A DNA stretch of 35,578 nucleotides from Syntrophaceae bacterium CG2_30_49_12 (GCA_001873675.1 MNZP01000152.1:1-35578); one strand, 5' to 3'; positions 1 through 8,284 are shown, numbered from the stretch's first letter. The notes: a model not told the origin generated them from the sequence alone. Translations and numbers: made by a program.

Positions 1-147
1 TATTTTTAACATAACAAAAAGGGAAAGTCAAAACAAACGATTTGGTCACAAGTTTTCTGAATGAGATTTTGGATTGAGGGGGATAGGTTAGCTACCGAAA
101 GCCGGACATGTCCCGCCGGCTGCCCCTTCATAAACCCCCCGGGATGA

Positions 148-444
148 TTGCGAGGGATAGGCAAATGGAATAAAGAACTGAGGGATTTTTTCTTAACGGT
201 TGCAAATTACCCCCTGCCTGAGAACGCCGAAAAATATCTTGAAGCCATGCGAAACATTCCAGACACGGCAAGCTATTATGAATATATCAAATGGCTTCGC
301 TATGGATTTGAGCGCAGACAGGGCCGGGAAAAGATCGAGGGCTTTTTTCCGAGTTACGAATCCAAGGTTTATTCATTATTCACAGATGAAGATTTCAAAT
401 CTTTCGAGTGTAATCGAGAAATTTTATCTGTCCTTATACCATAG
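148..444 (+). CDS. Hypothetical protein, 98 aa
   Basis: I do not recognise this protein. The frame opens with TTG at 148 and no convincing ribosome binding site is visible, so the true start may differ. The product is charged and rich in aromatic residues, with no signal peptide or membrane segment. It lies upstream of the decayed integrase, inside what appears to be the end of an integrated element, and could be element cargo or a fragment of a larger gene. A second overlapping frame of similar length (200-451) exists; this one looks more protein-like because its composition is balanced and its helices plausible. Real coding status is uncertain. Confidence 0.35.
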   Translation: MRGIGKWNKELRDFFLTVANYPLPENAEKYLEAMRNIPDTASYYEYIKWLRYGFERRQGREKIEGFFPSYESKVYSLFTDEDFKSFECNREILSVLIP

Positions 445-551
445 GTTATAATATCCTGTAAATACCGATCCCTATACTGCCACTAAGATCGGGATAAATA
501 ACAGTAGAGCCGGGGCGGGTGTCCTGGCCCTGCAGAAAGGGGGATTTAAGA

Positions 552-1418
552 ATGGCGACAATAGCAAAACGACGCGGACGGTACATCATAGACTGCTATG
601 ATCAGCACGGGAAACGGTACAGAAAAACCATGAAGGCGGGAAGCACAAAAGACGCGGCAAAAAAAAGAACTTCGGGAGATCGAGGCAAAGATCGAGCGGC
701 GGACGTTTTTTCATGAGAAAAAGACGCCATTATTTTCAATGCGGAAAGACCCCGGAGCCAGGGGAAAGAAGGACAGGAAAAGGTGATTTCCGTATTGACG
801 CCCGGACAGATCAGGAATTTTCTTGAAGCGGTTACAGATCAGAAATACAAAACCCTATTTCTCACAGCGATCATGACCGGGGCGCGTCAAGGTGAAATCC
901 TGGGGCTGAAATGGCCAGACGTTGATTTTTCAAAAAAACAGATCAGCATAGCCAGGACGTTCAACATGGGCCGTTTCTTTACCCCGAAAACAAAAGGATC
1001 GGCACGACGGATCGACCTTGTACCTACGGCGGTGAAGGCTTTGGCTGAATGGAAATTAGCAAGCGGTGGGAAGGATGGCGCCCTTGTTTTCCCGAATGAG
1101 GCAGGGGAGCCAATGAATTACAGCAATATGGTGCAACGGCATTACAGAAGAGCGCTGAAAGATGCGGGAATTCCTCAGATAAGATTTCACGACTTGCGGC
1201 ACACCTATGCGAGCCTGCTACTTTCCCAAGGGGAAAACATAAAATACATTCAAACGCAGTTAGGACATTCAAGCCCTACCGTCACCCTGAATGTTTATTC
1301 TCACCTTATGAAAAGTGAAAACCAGGAGGCCGTTTGCAGACTGGAAAATGCCATTTTTGAGGGAACTGGTCACAAAATGGTCACAAAAGAAGAAAAAGGG
1401 CTAACCGTAAATGGCTAA
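552..1418 (+). pseudogene. Tyrosine recombinase (phage-type integrase), decayed
   Basis: This is a site-specific integrase broken in two ways. The ATG at 552 follows an AAGGGGG ribosome binding site and starts an arm-type DNA-binding domain (MATIAKRRGRYIIDCYDQHG). An eight-A run at 659-666 then shifts the frame; read with one A fewer, the protein continues as ELREIEAKIERRTFFHEKK to about 735. There the sequence jumps to AERPRSQGKEGQEK in another frame, so most of the core-binding domain, expected to be about 90-100 residues, is missing. The catalytic domain (open from GTG 783, 211 codons) is intact and keeps the Arg of TGARQGE, HDLRHT, LGHSS and the Tyr of NVYSH. It ends 14 bp before the 3' end of tRNA-Val, the usual place for an integrase beside its attachment site. 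The catalytic half might still be translated from 783, but a working recombinase is unlikely. Confidence 0.85.
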
Positions 1419-1432
1419 CCCGCTGATTTTAT

Positions 1433-1507
1433 TGGTGGGCGGTACTGGGATTGAACCAGTGACTTCTACCGTGTGAAGGTAGCACTCTCCCGCTGAGTTA
1501 ACCGCCC
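1433..1507 (-). tRNA. tRNA-Val (anticodon CAC)
   Basis: The reverse complement folds as a complete cloverleaf: acceptor stem GGGCGGT/ACCGCCC, D arm, anticodon loop TTCACAC on a CTACC/GGTAG stem, and T arm with TTCAATC. The anticodon CAC reads GUG. The 3' CCA is encoded at 1433-1435, discriminator base A. The integrase remnant ends just beyond its 3' end, so the 3' part of this tRNA gene probably served as the attachment site. Confidence 0.96.
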
Positions 1508-1595
1508 GGTCATGTCGGGATTACCTATATCTCAAAGAAGGCTCCTTTTCAATAGAATATCCCGCACGTTTGTCACATCGCTCACACATCCGCTC

Positions 1596-1718
1596 ATACC
1601 ATTTCGCTTTCTTTGGCTAACTTTGTTGGCTTCGTCGTCGGCGTCCTCGACGTATTAGTAATACGCCTGCGGCGACTCCTCCTTGCCGCCGCGTTATCCT
1701 TTGAAAGCGAAATGGTAT
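1596..1718. repeat. 123-bp hairpin (MITE-like) repeat, copy 1
   Basis: The element begins and ends with the inverted repeat ATACCATTTCGCTTTC. It is an imperfect palindrome over its whole length, centred at about 1657 on CGTATTAGTAATACG. It is identical, in reverse orientation, to the copy at 6285-6407 and differs by one base (T1644) from the copy at 30980-31102. It has no coding capacity. It lies 28 bp beyond the stop of the Wzz-like fragment. A non-autonomous mobile element or a REP/BIME-type repeat fits; no clear target duplication is visible. Confidence 0.9.
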
Positions 1719-1746
1719 CAGATCAGCCCCCGGGAGCTTGTACTTG

Positions 1747-2148
1747 TTAATTCCGACGAGGAATGCCTTTTTCATAATACCTCCCTTCCCAGGTATCGGG
1801 GACGTCTTCTTCCTCTTTGCCGGCCTTCGGGTTCCCCGGCCGGATTTTACTCACCAGCGTCAGCGGATTGAGGCTGAACGAGCTTCCCTTCTTCCAGGTC
1901 TTCTTTTCCTCATCCCACTGGTTGTAAAACAGGATGGGCAGGAGCTGGTACCTTTCGATGATCTCTTTCCTCAAGATATTGGATTTCAGGAGAGCCACAA
2001 GTTCCGTCGCTGAAGTGGCGCTGGGCGATCCAATCCCCACCATCTCGGCCATCCCGCCGAATTGTTGGACCAGGGCGGACATCCCTCCGCTGCGTTCCTT
2101 CGGGGCAATGGGGGCGATGACGGCCTTCGCCTGGTAGATATCGGTCAT
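1747..2148 (-). pseudogene. Wzz-type polysaccharide chain-length determinant, fragment
   Basis: The 133-residue product resembles the periplasmic part of Wzz/chain-length determinant proteins. It opens with IYQAKAVIAP, followed by SALVQQFGGMAEMVG, a segment on repeated recruitment of subunits, and a region (LLKSNILRKEIIERYQLLP) typical of that family. Both membrane segments that flank this domain in the family are absent: the frame starts at ATG 2148 directly in the periplasmic domain, and it ends soon after DTWEG with residues that no longer look like Wzz. A ribosome binding site (AAAGGAAA) precedes the start, so it may still be translated. It sits downstream of the Wzi-like gene on the same strand and its 3' end lies against hairpin repeat copy 1, which suggests loss of the rest of a capsule or exopolysaccharide locus. 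Confidence 0.6.
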
Positions 2149-2167
2149 GGTTTCCTTTCAACCCTCC

Positions 2168-3703
2168 CTAAAAATAGAGGGCTGCTTCCACCCCCAGGAA
2201 GTGGTTTCTTTTATCGTCATCCTTGACATTCATATAGTTGGTTATCTCTTCGTAGGAATATCTGACGGTGATGTTTGAGTTATCCTTTATCCGATATCCC
2301 ATCTCCCCAAAATACTGATTCTTTTCCTGTACATCTGCCTTTGTCTGAATACCACTTCTCTCCCTGTCAAGGCCCAGCTTGTAGAAGAACTTTTCAATAT
2401 CCTGAGACCATTCAAAAAAGATGTCGTCCGCATCGCTGCCCGCGTGATGGCCGAAAACCCTGCCATCGTACTGCATGGGATAGGAGCCATGACTGTACCA
2501 GGCAGCGGGCACGCTGCCTGGCGACAGATCGGCATACTCCACGCGGAAGACCGCTTTTTCCACCGCAAAGGGGTTGTAGAGGGCCATCCCAACCAGATAG
2601 GCCCTTCTATCCGGTAGGGTTCCCGTATCCTCCGCCCCCCCTTCCGCGTAGAGCTTAACGGAATCGGCCAGGAAAATCAACTTCCTGATATTCGGTATCA
2701 TCAGGGCAACATCAACGGCAAGCTCCTGATTACTCTCGAATTTTGTGTTATCCCTGTTTTTATTGCTGTAGAGTATCTTGATGACGTCAAAAAAACTCAG
2801 GTCCCGCCCGGAGCCTCCGAAAAGGGCAAGGTGCGACAGCCCTGCTTCAAAAAAGGGGTGAGGCTTAAAGTTTAGGCGGAGACCGTACAGGTAGGGATGG
2901 GCCACGTTGGAGCCAGAGCGTCCGTCGTTTAATTCAGAAAAGAAGAGGTTGAATTTAAAGGGTCCCAGCCAATGGAAAATCCACGGCAGAAGCGTTGGTT
3001 CAGGATTCGATAACTTGACCATATCGAAGGGGTGGGCATTATTGGACATAAGGAGCGCGCCGTGATAACCGGGGCCCCACCAGAGAGAATCCCTTCCTAC
3101 CTCGACCTCAAAATTGCCGGCGGTCAATTTCACGTATCCCTTGTGCATACGCAATTCATCTTCATCGTTGCCTTCTATCTGGTCGAACTTTTGATAATAG
3201 GAAAAGATCGGTTGAATAAAGAAGGAGAAGACGTTCCATAGGCGGCCGCGGGATTGAAATTGAACCGAGGCATTGTTGCCATCGTAGTAGTTGATGCCCT
3301 CATTGTTATAAATGGAAAAAGGGCCGCTTAAGCGGTTGTAAGTAATGGAAAGCGCATCTATCGGTTTCAGGAAGGTCGAAGGCGATGACCCCCGCGATCT
3401 AACTTCGGATACTTCTTCTTCAAAATATTTCGCCGTCGGGCCCTGGAGGTCGCTGCACGCGGTGGTTGGTTCCTTCAGGGCATCGCATTTATCGAGGGCT
3501 TCGGCCAACAGTCTGCCGACTTCGGCCCGCGAGAATGGCCTTGTTGAAGATAGATTGCTCTGGATGAGGCCTTTGGCAACCCAAAGTTCCATGTTTCTGT
3601 AAAGCGGTAATGCAAAGGGGACATTGACCGATGAGGAAGCAAAGGCCGATGACGTGGAGAGAAAGGCAAAAAAGAGCGCGGCCGATAAGATCCTTATACG
3701 CAT
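2168..3703 (-). CDS. Wzi-like capsule assembly outer-membrane protein
   Basis: The protein of 511 residues is predicted to be an outer-membrane beta-barrel of the capsule-assembly Wzi family, which in Escherichia coli (about 480 residues) helps anchor capsule at the surface. A signal peptide is evident when translation starts at ATG 3703 (MRIRILSAALFFAFLSTSS, cut after AFA); the same frame reaches back to 3760, but the extra 19 residues would sit before the signal peptide. Family features include an early helical segment with NMELWVAKGLI, the core motif VEVGRDSLWWGPGYHG followed by LLMSNNAHPFDMVKL, and alternating strands ending in the aromatic residues ALYF. The stop is 20 bp before the Wzz-like fragment, so the two probably belonged to one polysaccharide operon. 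No other capsule genes are seen. Confidence 0.8.
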   Translation of the reverse strand: MRIRILSAALFFAFLSTSSAFASSSVNVPFALPLYRNMELWVAKGLIQSNLSSTRPFSRAEVGRLLAEALDKCDALKEPTTACSDLQGPTAKYFEEEVSEVRSRGSSPSTFLKPIDALSITYNRLSGPFSIYNNEGINYYDGNNASVQFQSRGRLWNVFSFFIQPIFSYYQKFDQIEGNDEDELRMHKGYVKLTAGNFEVEVGRDSLWWGPGYHGALLMSNNAHPFDMVKLSNPEPTLLPWIFHWLGPFKFNLFFSELNDGRSGSNVAHPYLYGLRLNFKPHPFFEAGLSHLALFGGSGRDLSFFDVIKILYSNKNRDNTKFESNQELAVDVALMIPNIRKLIFLADSVKLYAEGGAEDTGTLPDRRAYLVGMALYNPFAVEKAVFRVEYADLSPGSVPAAWYSHGSYPMQYDGRVFGHHAGSDADDIFFEWSQDIEKFFYKLGLDRERSGIQTKADVQEKNQYFGEMGYRIKDNSNITVRYSYEEITNYMNVKDDDKRNHFLGVEAALYF

Positions 3704-3848
3704 AAGACAGGTAATGCTCCAAAAATATCCATCCTTTTCTTTCACAACTACCCCCTCCATCCGTTTGCTTGCGGTTTGAAACGCTTTGAGGTCTGCCCAT
3801 GAAGTCCCTTTACGCTTTTTTCAGAACCTCTGTCAAGATATTTGTAAT

Positions 3849-3878
3849 AAGTGAAAATGTTAAATTTTAATTTCACTT
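3849..3878. promoter_or_regulatory. Inverted repeat in divergent intergenic region
   Basis: AAGTGAAA and TTTCACTT form an exact 8-bp inverted repeat separated by 14 AT-rich bases. It lies in the 264-bp region between the divergent wzi-like gene and the baeRF gene, about 90 bp before the latter. The form suits an operator for a dimeric regulator, but the regulator is not known and the site is only a candidate. Confidence 0.35.
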
Positions 3879-3967
3879 GCCTTGTAAAGAGATATTTTGT
3901 ATTTAAAGCAAGGGAAAATAGAACGTAGAGGAACTTCACTTTCAAGCTAAGGAGGGGTATTAGTTGT

Positions 3968-5116
3968 ATGGATACATTATCCAGAGAGGAACTCAGGACA
4001 CTCATGACCACACGCGAGGAGTGTTGTATCTCAATTTTTATGCCCACCTACCGGGCAGGTGCGGAAATTCAGCAAAATCAAATCAGACTCAGAAACCTGT
4101 TTAGGGAAGCCGAGGAAAAATTACTGGCCAGCGATTTGCGAACCACAGAGGTAAAAGCGTTACTGGAACCTGTCCAGGGGCTCCTGGGTAATGTCATTTT
4201 CTGGCGACGTCAGAGCGATGGCCTTGCCATCTTTATATCCCACGATATATTTCGTTTTTACTGTCTTCCCATAGATTTTGGGGAATTGGTCGTTATTGCC
4301 GACCGTTTTCACATCAAACCGCTCCTTCCAGCTCTACGAGGAGACGAGCGTTTCTACATTTTAGCCCTCAGCCAGAATGAGGTAAGGCTGCTCGAAGGTA
4401 CCAGACATAGTGTAAGAGAGATTGATCTGGGAACCATCTCTAAAAGTCTTGCCGAGGCCCTTCAGTACGATGTGCCGGAAAAAGAGGTTCGCTTTTATCC
4501 GACAAAGTCAGGCGGTGGCGAACGTTCAGTAATGGTTTCCGGGCATGGCGCCAGTGTTGAGGATGCGAAGGATAATATTCTAAAATACTTTCGCCAGGTC
4601 GACAGGGGTCTGCGCGACTTCCTCAGGGACGAACAGGCACCTCTGGTGCTGGCAGGGGTAGATTATCTCTTTCCGATTTATAGAGAGGCAAATACCTACC
4701 CCCGGCTTATGGAGGAAGGCATTGGAGGAAATCCAAGGGGAATGGGCGCGGAACAATTGCATACGCAGGCCTGGAATATCGTGGAGCCCTGCTTTCAAAA
4801 GGCCGAGATTGATGCCGTTGCCCAGTACAGACAATCTTCCGGGACCGGACTGACCTCCAACGACATTAAAGAGATTGTTCAAGCTGCCTGTCATGGGAGG
4901 ATCGGTTTGCTGTTCGTTGCCATAGGCCACAGACAGTGGGGGGTAGTTGACCCTGACACCGCTGAGGTGCGCCTGGACGAAAAGATAGAGGCAGGCAATG
5001 AAGACATCCTTGACTTTGCTGCCATCCAGACCTTCTTAAACGGCGCCACTGTCTTTGCCCTTTCCCCGGAGAGAATGCCCGATGGTGCATCGCTGGCGGC
5101 TGTATTCCGCTATTAA
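3968..5116 (+). CDS. Bacterial archaeo-eukaryotic release factor-like (baeRF family 3) protein
   Basis: The 382-residue protein matches, from memory, the bacterial archaeo-eukaryotic release factor (baeRF) group, family 3, a set of eRF1-related proteins thought to act on the ribosome or translation but without firmly assigned roles. Typical segments are CISIFMPTYRAGAEIQQNQIR near residues 20-41, FWRRQSDGLAIFIS, RFHIKPLLPAL, FYILALSQNEVRLLEGTR and LVLAGVDYLFPIYREAN, ending in a short domain with the conserved FALSPERMPDGASLAAVFRY. An AAGGAGGGG ribosome binding site 10 bp upstream supports ATG 3968. No signal peptide or membrane segment is present, so it should be cytoplasmic. The TAA stop shares its last base with a 21-bp end fragment of the 123-bp repeat. 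It is followed by a B3/B4-like protein and an Rrf2 regulator on the same strand. Confidence 0.72.
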   Translation: MDTLSREELRTLMTTREECCISIFMPTYRAGAEIQQNQIRLRNLFREAEEKLLASDLRTTEVKALLEPVQGLLGNVIFWRRQSDGLAIFISHDIFRFYCLPIDFGELVVIADRFHIKPLLPALRGDERFYILALSQNEVRLLEGTRHSVREIDLGTISKSLAEALQYDVPEKEVRFYPTKSGGGERSVMVSGHGASVEDAKDNILKYFRQVDRGLRDFLRDEQAPLVLAGVDYLFPIYREANTYPRLMEEGIGGNPRGMGAEQLHTQAWNIVEPCFQKAEIDAVAQYRQSSGTGLTSNDIKEIVQAACHGRIGLLFVAIGHRQWGVVDPDTAEVRLDEKIEAGNEDILDFAAIQTFLNGATVFALSPERMPDGASLAAVFRY

Positions 5117-5136
5117 TACCATTTCGCTTTCTTTGG
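5116..5136. repeat. End fragment of the 123-bp hairpin repeat
   Basis: The first 21 bases of the 123-bp repeat, from ATACC through CTTTCTTTGG, are present and then the match stops. The fragment starts on the last base of the baeRF stop codon. It is either the scar of a deleted copy or the minimal end sequence. Confidence 0.7.
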
Positions 5137-5163
5137 TGCTTTAGGGAAAGTCAATATCTAAAA

Positions 5164-5847
5164 ATGGCGCTAACATCTAATGCAGGAATAGAATGCCTCA
5201 ACAAGCTGAAAGGATGGCGTCTCCATTTGGCTTGGCTGAGATTACAAGATGGGGATCATAAACCCGTCTTGCGGATTGCGATTGACGGAGCAATTTCTAT
5301 CTTTTGTGGAAAATTCTTCAACAATTCCTATATTGATGAGCCCGTAGTTTGTTCTACTCGCTCGCTCCTGATGAGCGGGGGACTCTCTAAAGATAGATGC
5401 GTGTCCTCGTTTGAACTCCTGGCCAAGAAGGTACTTGCTGGCCTGGACATTCAATCTGAAAAGCCGGGGGTGGTGTTTCGGGATCTCCTTTCTCTCAAGT
5501 CAATGGCCCCCTGGAGTGTCATTGATATCTCGAGGGTCTCGTTTCCTCTCATCTTCCGTATAGGGAGAGAAGAAGATACCATGAATCAGGATGAGGGAAC
5601 CTTTCAGTTGAAAGGATGCCCGGTGCTTTGTGACAAAGCGGGAAAGGTTTGGACACCAATGACCCTTGCCGACGAAGCTGCAATTGAGGCCTCGTGTCGA
5701 GATATACTGCTTGTATGCTACGCCCCTCTGGAACGGGCAAGAGACGTTGCTGCAAAATCCCACTTGGGAAGGATGGTACACATGACGCAGGCGTTCCATT
5801 TCATCATGGAACGGGCCTTTCTACCAGAAGAGGAGGTTGTTGTCTAA
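5164..5847 (+). CDS. B3/B4 tRNA-editing-domain-like protein (tentative)
   Basis: I do not recognise this 227-residue protein with certainty. Its central part resembles the B3/B4 domain that PheRS beta and some stand-alone proteins use to clear mischarged tRNA. The likeness is a helix pair with SSFELLAKKVLAGLDI, then FRDLLSLKSMAPWSVIDIS where the family has a Val-Asp-x-x-Asn and Leu-Pro-x-Gly-x-Asp pattern, then PVLCDKAGKVWTPMTLADEA and DILLVCYAP near the end. Key family residues are not strictly kept. No ribosome binding site is clear at ATG 5164. The stop TAA directly abuts the ATG of the Rrf2 gene, so the two are surely cotranscribed. If the domain call holds, it and the baeRF protein upstream would both touch translation fidelity. 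Confidence 0.42.
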   Translation: MALTSNAGIECLNKLKGWRLHLAWLRLQDGDHKPVLRIAIDGAISIFCGKFFNNSYIDEPVVCSTRSLLMSGGLSKDRCVSSFELLAKKVLAGLDIQSEKPGVVFRDLLSLKSMAPWSVIDISRVSFPLIFRIGREEDTMNQDEGTFQLKGCPVLCDKAGKVWTPMTLADEAAIEASCRDILLVCYAPLERARDVAAKSHLGRMVHMTQAFHFIMERAFLPEEEVVV

Positions 5848-6285
5848 ATGCGATTATCTTGCAGAGGCAGATATGCTACCAGGGCCATGATTGAGCTGGC
5901 GCTGCACCACGGGAAGGAACCGCTTTCGCTGAAAACCATCGAAAAGAATCAGGGTATTTCAAGAAAGTATCTGACCCAATTGATGGGTGGACTGAGAATT
6001 GCCGGGCTCGTGGTTGTTGCTCGGGGGAAAAAAGGAGGGTACACGCTTGCCCGCCACCCTTCAGAGATTACCCTGGCCGACATACTGTTCTCTGTCGAAG
6101 GGGACATGTCGCTCGTTGATTGTGTTAAGGACCCCAGACTGTGCTACAGGTCTGAGGAATGTATCGCAATTCCGACCTGGGTCGAACTCAGTGAACTGAT
6201 TAAGAATTACTTGAGATCTACTACCTTGGCAGACGTTCTCAAGAGGGGAATTTTATCACAACTGCCTGAGGGGGGACCTAAATAA
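5848..6285 (+). CDS. Rrf2-family transcriptional regulator
   Basis: This 145-residue protein is an Rrf2 (IscR/NsrR/CymR-type) regulator. The N-terminal winged helix reads MRLSCRGRYATRAMIELAL, then ISRKYLTQLMGGLRIAGLV and the wing GKKGGYTLAR. Three cysteines in DCVKDPRLCYRSEEC, spaced C-x6-C-x5-C, match the [2Fe-2S] ligand region of iron-sulfur members, so a redox, NO or cluster-status sensor is plausible. The start follows the stop of the upstream gene without a gap. The stop TAA (6283-6285) ends on the first base of hairpin repeat copy 2. Its targets are unknown; the divergent or upstream baeRF genes and the neighbouring redox operon are candidates. Confidence 0.92.
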   Translation: MRLSCRGRYATRAMIELALHHGKEPLSLKTIEKNQGISRKYLTQLMGGLRIAGLVVVARGKKGGYTLARHPSEITLADILFSVEGDMSLVDCVKDPRLCYRSEECIAIPTWVELSELIKNYLRSTTLADVLKRGILSQLPEGGPK

Positions 6286-6407
6286 TACCATTTCGCTTTC
6301 AAAGGATAACGCGGCGGCAAGGAGGAGTCGCCGCAGGCGTATTACTAATACGTCGAGGACGCCGACGACGAAGCCAACAAAGTTAGCCAAAGAAAGCGAA
6401 ATGGTAT
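6285..6407. repeat. 123-bp hairpin (MITE-like) repeat, copy 2
   Basis: This copy is in reverse orientation and identical in all 123 bases to copy 1 at 1596-1718. It starts on the last base of the Rrf2 stop codon and ends 11 bp before the stop of the convergent histidine kinase gene, so as RNA it would form a large hairpin at the 3' end of both transcripts. Confidence 0.92.
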
Positions 6408-6418
6408 AAAGGGCCTAT

Positions 6419-8188
6419 CTATGGGGTGTCTGACACCCGGACATGTGGATCATTGGTAGGCATCTTGGGCAGCCGGATTTTGAAGCTGGAGCCTTTGTTT
6501 TCCTCTGACTTTACGACGATGGTCCCTCCGTGTTCCTCTACGATTTTCTTCACGACGAGGAGGCCTAAGCCCGTGCCCGTTGACCCCTTTGTGCTCACCA
6601 TTCCTTGAAAGATATTGTCATATACTTCTTTGCTCATTCCCATTCCATTGTCAGACACTTCAATGATAATCCCTTGTCCGTTCTTCGATTCCAGTCTGAC
6701 AACAACATGGCCCTGACGTCCGACAGGAGAGGCATCAATGGCATTGGAGACCAGGTTTATTAGACATTGATGTAAGGCTTGTGGATCCAGGTAGACATTA
6801 TCAAAATCCCCCTCGTATTCTGAGGCCATATTGATATTGTTGTTTCGAGCCTTATTCTCCATTGTTTCGATCACATCTTCAACTATGCCTCTGGGGTCGC
6901 ACTTCTGAAAGATGGGTTTGCGCTCCTTCGCATAGTTTAATAGGTTGATAACCAGTTCAGAGATAAGACCGATGTTCTTTTCGATCATCCTCCATCCCTT
7001 TTGCGTATCCTTTTCATTATTTATCCTGGTTCCCCTCTTATAAATGTACACCCCCCCAAAAAGGCCATCCAAGATGTTCTTGATCGCGTGACTAATACTG
7101 GCAACAGCTTGACCGGTGGCACTCAACCGTTCAGACTGGATCAGCTCCTGGCGAAGTCGCTTTATTTCCCTAAGGTCTTGGAAAAAGAAAACCTTTCCTA
7201 AATGATCCTCCTTCTCGTATAGGTTGATGCCCGAGAGCCTCACCGGTATTGGTTCCTTATCCTTGTTCAGAATGTCTGTTTCTGCGGGTTTGAAACCACG
7301 TAAAACTATGCCATAGTCATATATGAGAGGGCGTTGAATCTTTACGGCGATGTCTTCAGAAAAGAAATCGTTCAAGGTAAGTCTGTCCACGACTTCAGGC
7401 TCGCGGTATCCGGTGAGGCTTTCGGCCACACGGTTGAAGATATTGACAACCCCGACCTCATTCATTGCGATGATTCCCACGAGGGAATTCTGAATCATAT
7501 TGCTCTGGAATTTATGAAACTTCTCCAGTTCCACCTGAGAAGACTTGATTATATAGATCATATGCTGAAAGGAATCGGCTAACTGGACGATCTCATCCCC
7601 TTTGTGCGTCTTATAGACCTCGCATTTTCGGCATCCTTCGAGTTTCTGCGGAAATTTAGGTTCATACCCCTCACAGGGTGTGCCATCAACGAACCAACAT
7701 TGAACCGCTGTGTTTGTATACGCTGCACAGTCCTTACGTCCGCATTGTTTGATTTCCCAGCAATTTACACGCTTACCGAAGAGGATATCCATGTCGAGGT
7801 TACCCACCGAGATCTCATCCGCTATCCGGGTTAGGGTTACTATTGGACGTGTCGTATGTCGGAGAAAGGATCTTGCGATCAGGAGGGTTACGAGAATCGT
7901 AGAGCCGAGAACCCCCAGGTAAAGGGTCATGACCTGGTTCACAAAGGCATGGACCGATGATGTGAAAAAGCCTGCCTTGATAGTACCTATGCTTTTCCCT
8001 TTGTAGACGATAGGATAAACTATCTCCATGAGGATCCATTGGAGTGCAACTGCCCCCAATAGGCCAAATAGGATCAGTAACAGAAAGATAAGTAGGAGTA
8101 TCTTAGTGCGGAATGAGAGCTTGCTGTATAGAGGGGTGTGATGACTTCCTCGGAACTGAGGCCTTAAGAGAGTTGGTAAACTCTTCAT
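6419..8188 (-). CDS. Membrane histidine kinase with two-CW cysteine domain and PAS
   Basis: The 589-residue sensor kinase has two membrane segments (about residues 29-55 and 86-106) with a short periplasmic loop, then a HAMP linker. Directly after it comes a cysteine-rich two-CW domain: NCWEIKQCGRKDCAAYT, QCWFVDGTPCEGYE and GCRKCEVY, seven cysteines in all. A PAS domain follows, then a HisKA region with the phosphoacceptor His at about 367 in SISHAIKNILDGL, and an ATPase domain with NLVSNAIDA, DNGMG and TGTGLGL. Start ATG 8188 is chosen over TTG 8200. It lies 96 bp downstream of the response regulator and on the same strand as the redox genes. The cysteines could bind a metal or an iron-sulfur cluster and sense redox state; that is inference from composition and context. 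Confidence 0.9.
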   Translation of the reverse strand: MKSLPTLLRPQFRGSHHTPLYSKLSFRTKILLLIFLLLILFGLLGAVALQWILMEIVYPIVYKGKSIGTIKAGFFTSSVHAFVNQVMTLYLGVLGSTILVTLLIARSFLRHTTRPIVTLTRIADEISVGNLDMDILFGKRVNCWEIKQCGRKDCAAYTNTAVQCWFVDGTPCEGYEPKFPQKLEGCRKCEVYKTHKGDEIVQLADSFQHMIYIIKSSQVELEKFHKFQSNMIQNSLVGIIAMNEVGVVNIFNRVAESLTGYREPEVVDRLTLNDFFSEDIAVKIQRPLIYDYGIVLRGFKPAETDILNKDKEPIPVRLSGINLYEKEDHLGKVFFFQDLREIKRLRQELIQSERLSATGQAVASISHAIKNILDGLFGGVYIYKRGTRINNEKDTQKGWRMIEKNIGLISELVINLLNYAKERKPIFQKCDPRGIVEDVIETMENKARNNNINMASEYEGDFDNVYLDPQALHQCLINLVSNAIDASPVGRQGHVVVRLESKNGQGIIIEVSDNGMGMSKEVYDNIFQGMVSTKGSTGTGLGLLVVKKIVEEHGGTIVVKSEENKGSSFKIRLPKMPTNDPHVRVSDTP

Positions 8189-8284
8189 GTTGAACCCCAA
8201 TGCGGATCTGGACGTCCTCCGAATTAATGGAGCCGGAACAGAGTTCCAAGCTGGGTTACGCGAAGCCTAAGAGTATCCTCATTT

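Noticed and set aside
1..147. Left attachment site copy of tRNA-Val
   Set aside because: No match to the tRNA 3' end was found in the first 147 bases; any second site would be outside the window.
783..1418. Intact stand-alone integrase
   Set aside because: Only the catalytic domain is present; the upstream arm domain is in the same gene but frameshifted and the core-binding domain is missing.
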